Shown piece by piece: positions 63,431 to 64,000 of a DNA stretch of 64,000 nucleotides (its first letter is position 1; the number at the start of each line of letters is the position of its first letter). Source of the stretch: CAVSRC01 sp963781775 (GTDB lineage Bacteria; Pseudomonadota; Alphaproteobacteria; Rhizobiales; Kaistiaceae). The stretch is from the NCBI GenBank assembly GCA_963781775.1, contig CAWAHE010000026.1, positions 175,291 through 239,290 on the forward strand. The letters run 5' to 3'. The notes beneath the pieces are model-generated. The model searched no databases. It worked only from the letters and a program-made list of their open reading frames with translations, and had not been told where the DNA came from. The position numbers were made by a program, and so were the translations under genes.

Positions 63431-64000
63431 ATGACCCGCCTTCGCGTCCACCCTGAGAACCATCTCGTCGCGCGCATAGGCTGGCTCAGAGCCGCGGTGC
63501 TCGGCGCCAACGACGGCATCGTCTCGACCGCGAGCCTGATCGTTGGGGTGGCGGCTGCCGCGGCGAAGCCGAGCGATGTCCTGATCGCTGGGGTCGCAGG
63601 ACTTGTCGCCGGCGCGATGTCGATGGCCGCCGGCGAGTATGTGTCGGTCAGTTCGCAGGCCGATACCGAGCACGCCGATCTTGCTCGGGAAACGAAGGAG
63701 CTGAGCACGGACGACGCGGCCGAGCACGCGGAACTCGCAGACATCTATGTGCAGCGTGGTTGAACCCGCCTTGCGCGTCAGGTCGCGGAACTCCTATGTC
63801 CAAGGAGCCTGGGGGCGCACGCGCGCGATGAACTAGGCATATCCGAGATCACGACGGCCAGACCAATCCAGGCGGCGTTTCGTCGGCGGCGACTTTTTCG
63901 GTCGGCGCGGCCATGCCCTTGTTGGCCGTCTGGTGTTCTCCGACCGGCTATCTGTCGTTCCGATCGTCTCTGCTGCATCCCTGATATTTCTCGCGCTTCT
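63431..64000 (+). pseudogene. VIT1/CCC1-family transporter, multiply frameshifted and cut by the window end
   Basis: The N-terminal part is clear: HLVARIGWLRAAVLGANDGI, then GVAGLVAGAMSMAAGEYVSV, which are the first two helices of VIT1/CCC1 iron/manganese carriers. After YVQRG (about 63760) the frame closes. The continuation appears piecewise in other frames (LARQVAE, then ARDELGISEITTARPIQAAF, then SAATFSVGAAMPLLAV), which requires at least three frame changes before 64000. It is decayed rather than a single-error case. Confidence 0.82.

Overview
The window is high-GC DNA from an alphaproteobacterium, most likely a member of the Hyphomicrobiales (Rhizobiales). Supporting signs are the argD-argF-hslO / apaG-metZ / dcd gene order, a SAM-II riboswitch before metZ, a class I lysyl-tRNA synthetase, the four-part ligase-associated DNA repair set, and the abundance of GTG starts and 4-base stop/start overlaps. 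No rRNA, tRNA or CRISPR array was recognised by eye.

Bases 1-36700 are a chromosomal core. In order they hold: arginine biosynthesis with hslO; apaG and riboswitch-controlled metZ; dcd; a short decayed stretch (6263-7186); the ligase-associated repair locus (ATP ligase, EXO nuclease, Lhr-type helicase, phosphoesterase), interleaved with an MFS carrier, a UvrD-type helicase, a proline/alanine-rich membrane protein and a TPR methyltransferase; a TauE-type exporter coupled to a TIGR02186-like protein; a giant coiled-coil/Sel1/peptidoglycan-binding polarity-type protein; a fatty-acid beta-oxidation operon (acyl-CoA dehydrogenase, thiolase, fused hydratase/dehydrogenase); an S24 regulator translationally coupled to a degenerate nuclease-fold protein; lysK; a TerB-like protein; a solute-binding protein with a frame break; and a family 2 glycosyltransferase whose 3' end is lost.

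Bases 36700 to about 55300 are an accessory island. Its main feature is four same-orientation copies of a dif-like site at 36822, 45275, 49452 and 54842. Each has an 11-base left arm ending CGCGATAA, exactly 7 variable bases, and an identical 11-base right arm TTATCACGACC. The sites cut the island into modules: (A) a tyrosine recombinase that starts at site 1, plus a type I restriction-modification operon with an embedded Abi_C gene; (B) a recombinase remnant, an MFS carrier, a sulfite-oxidase-fold enzyme and small regulators; (C) a compact run of likely defence genes (ClpP/SppA-like fragment, DUF3883 nuclease, a second PD-(D/E)XK protein and a nuclease-STAND NTPase). Recombinase sequence directly follows two of the sites. 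This suggests serial, site-specific stacking of modules and is the best candidate here for an undescribed system. A 27-base motif built on repeated TCGCAAC occurs once outside each end of the site series.

Bases 55300-64000 remain accessory in character: many small genes, a CBS-pair protein, a YedK/HMCES protein, an intact secreted thermonuclease, a DUF4336 protein, a RibD/DHFR-like reductase, a serine resolvase with a palindromic site before it, a truncated DUF883 protein, a histone-H1-like lysine-tailed protein, CsbD, two tiny membrane proteins and a multiply frameshifted VIT1/CCC1 transporter running off the end. Several genes carry frame breaks (integrase, hsdM, MFS, solute-binding protein, VIT1), so read-level checks are needed to separate real decay from sequence error.
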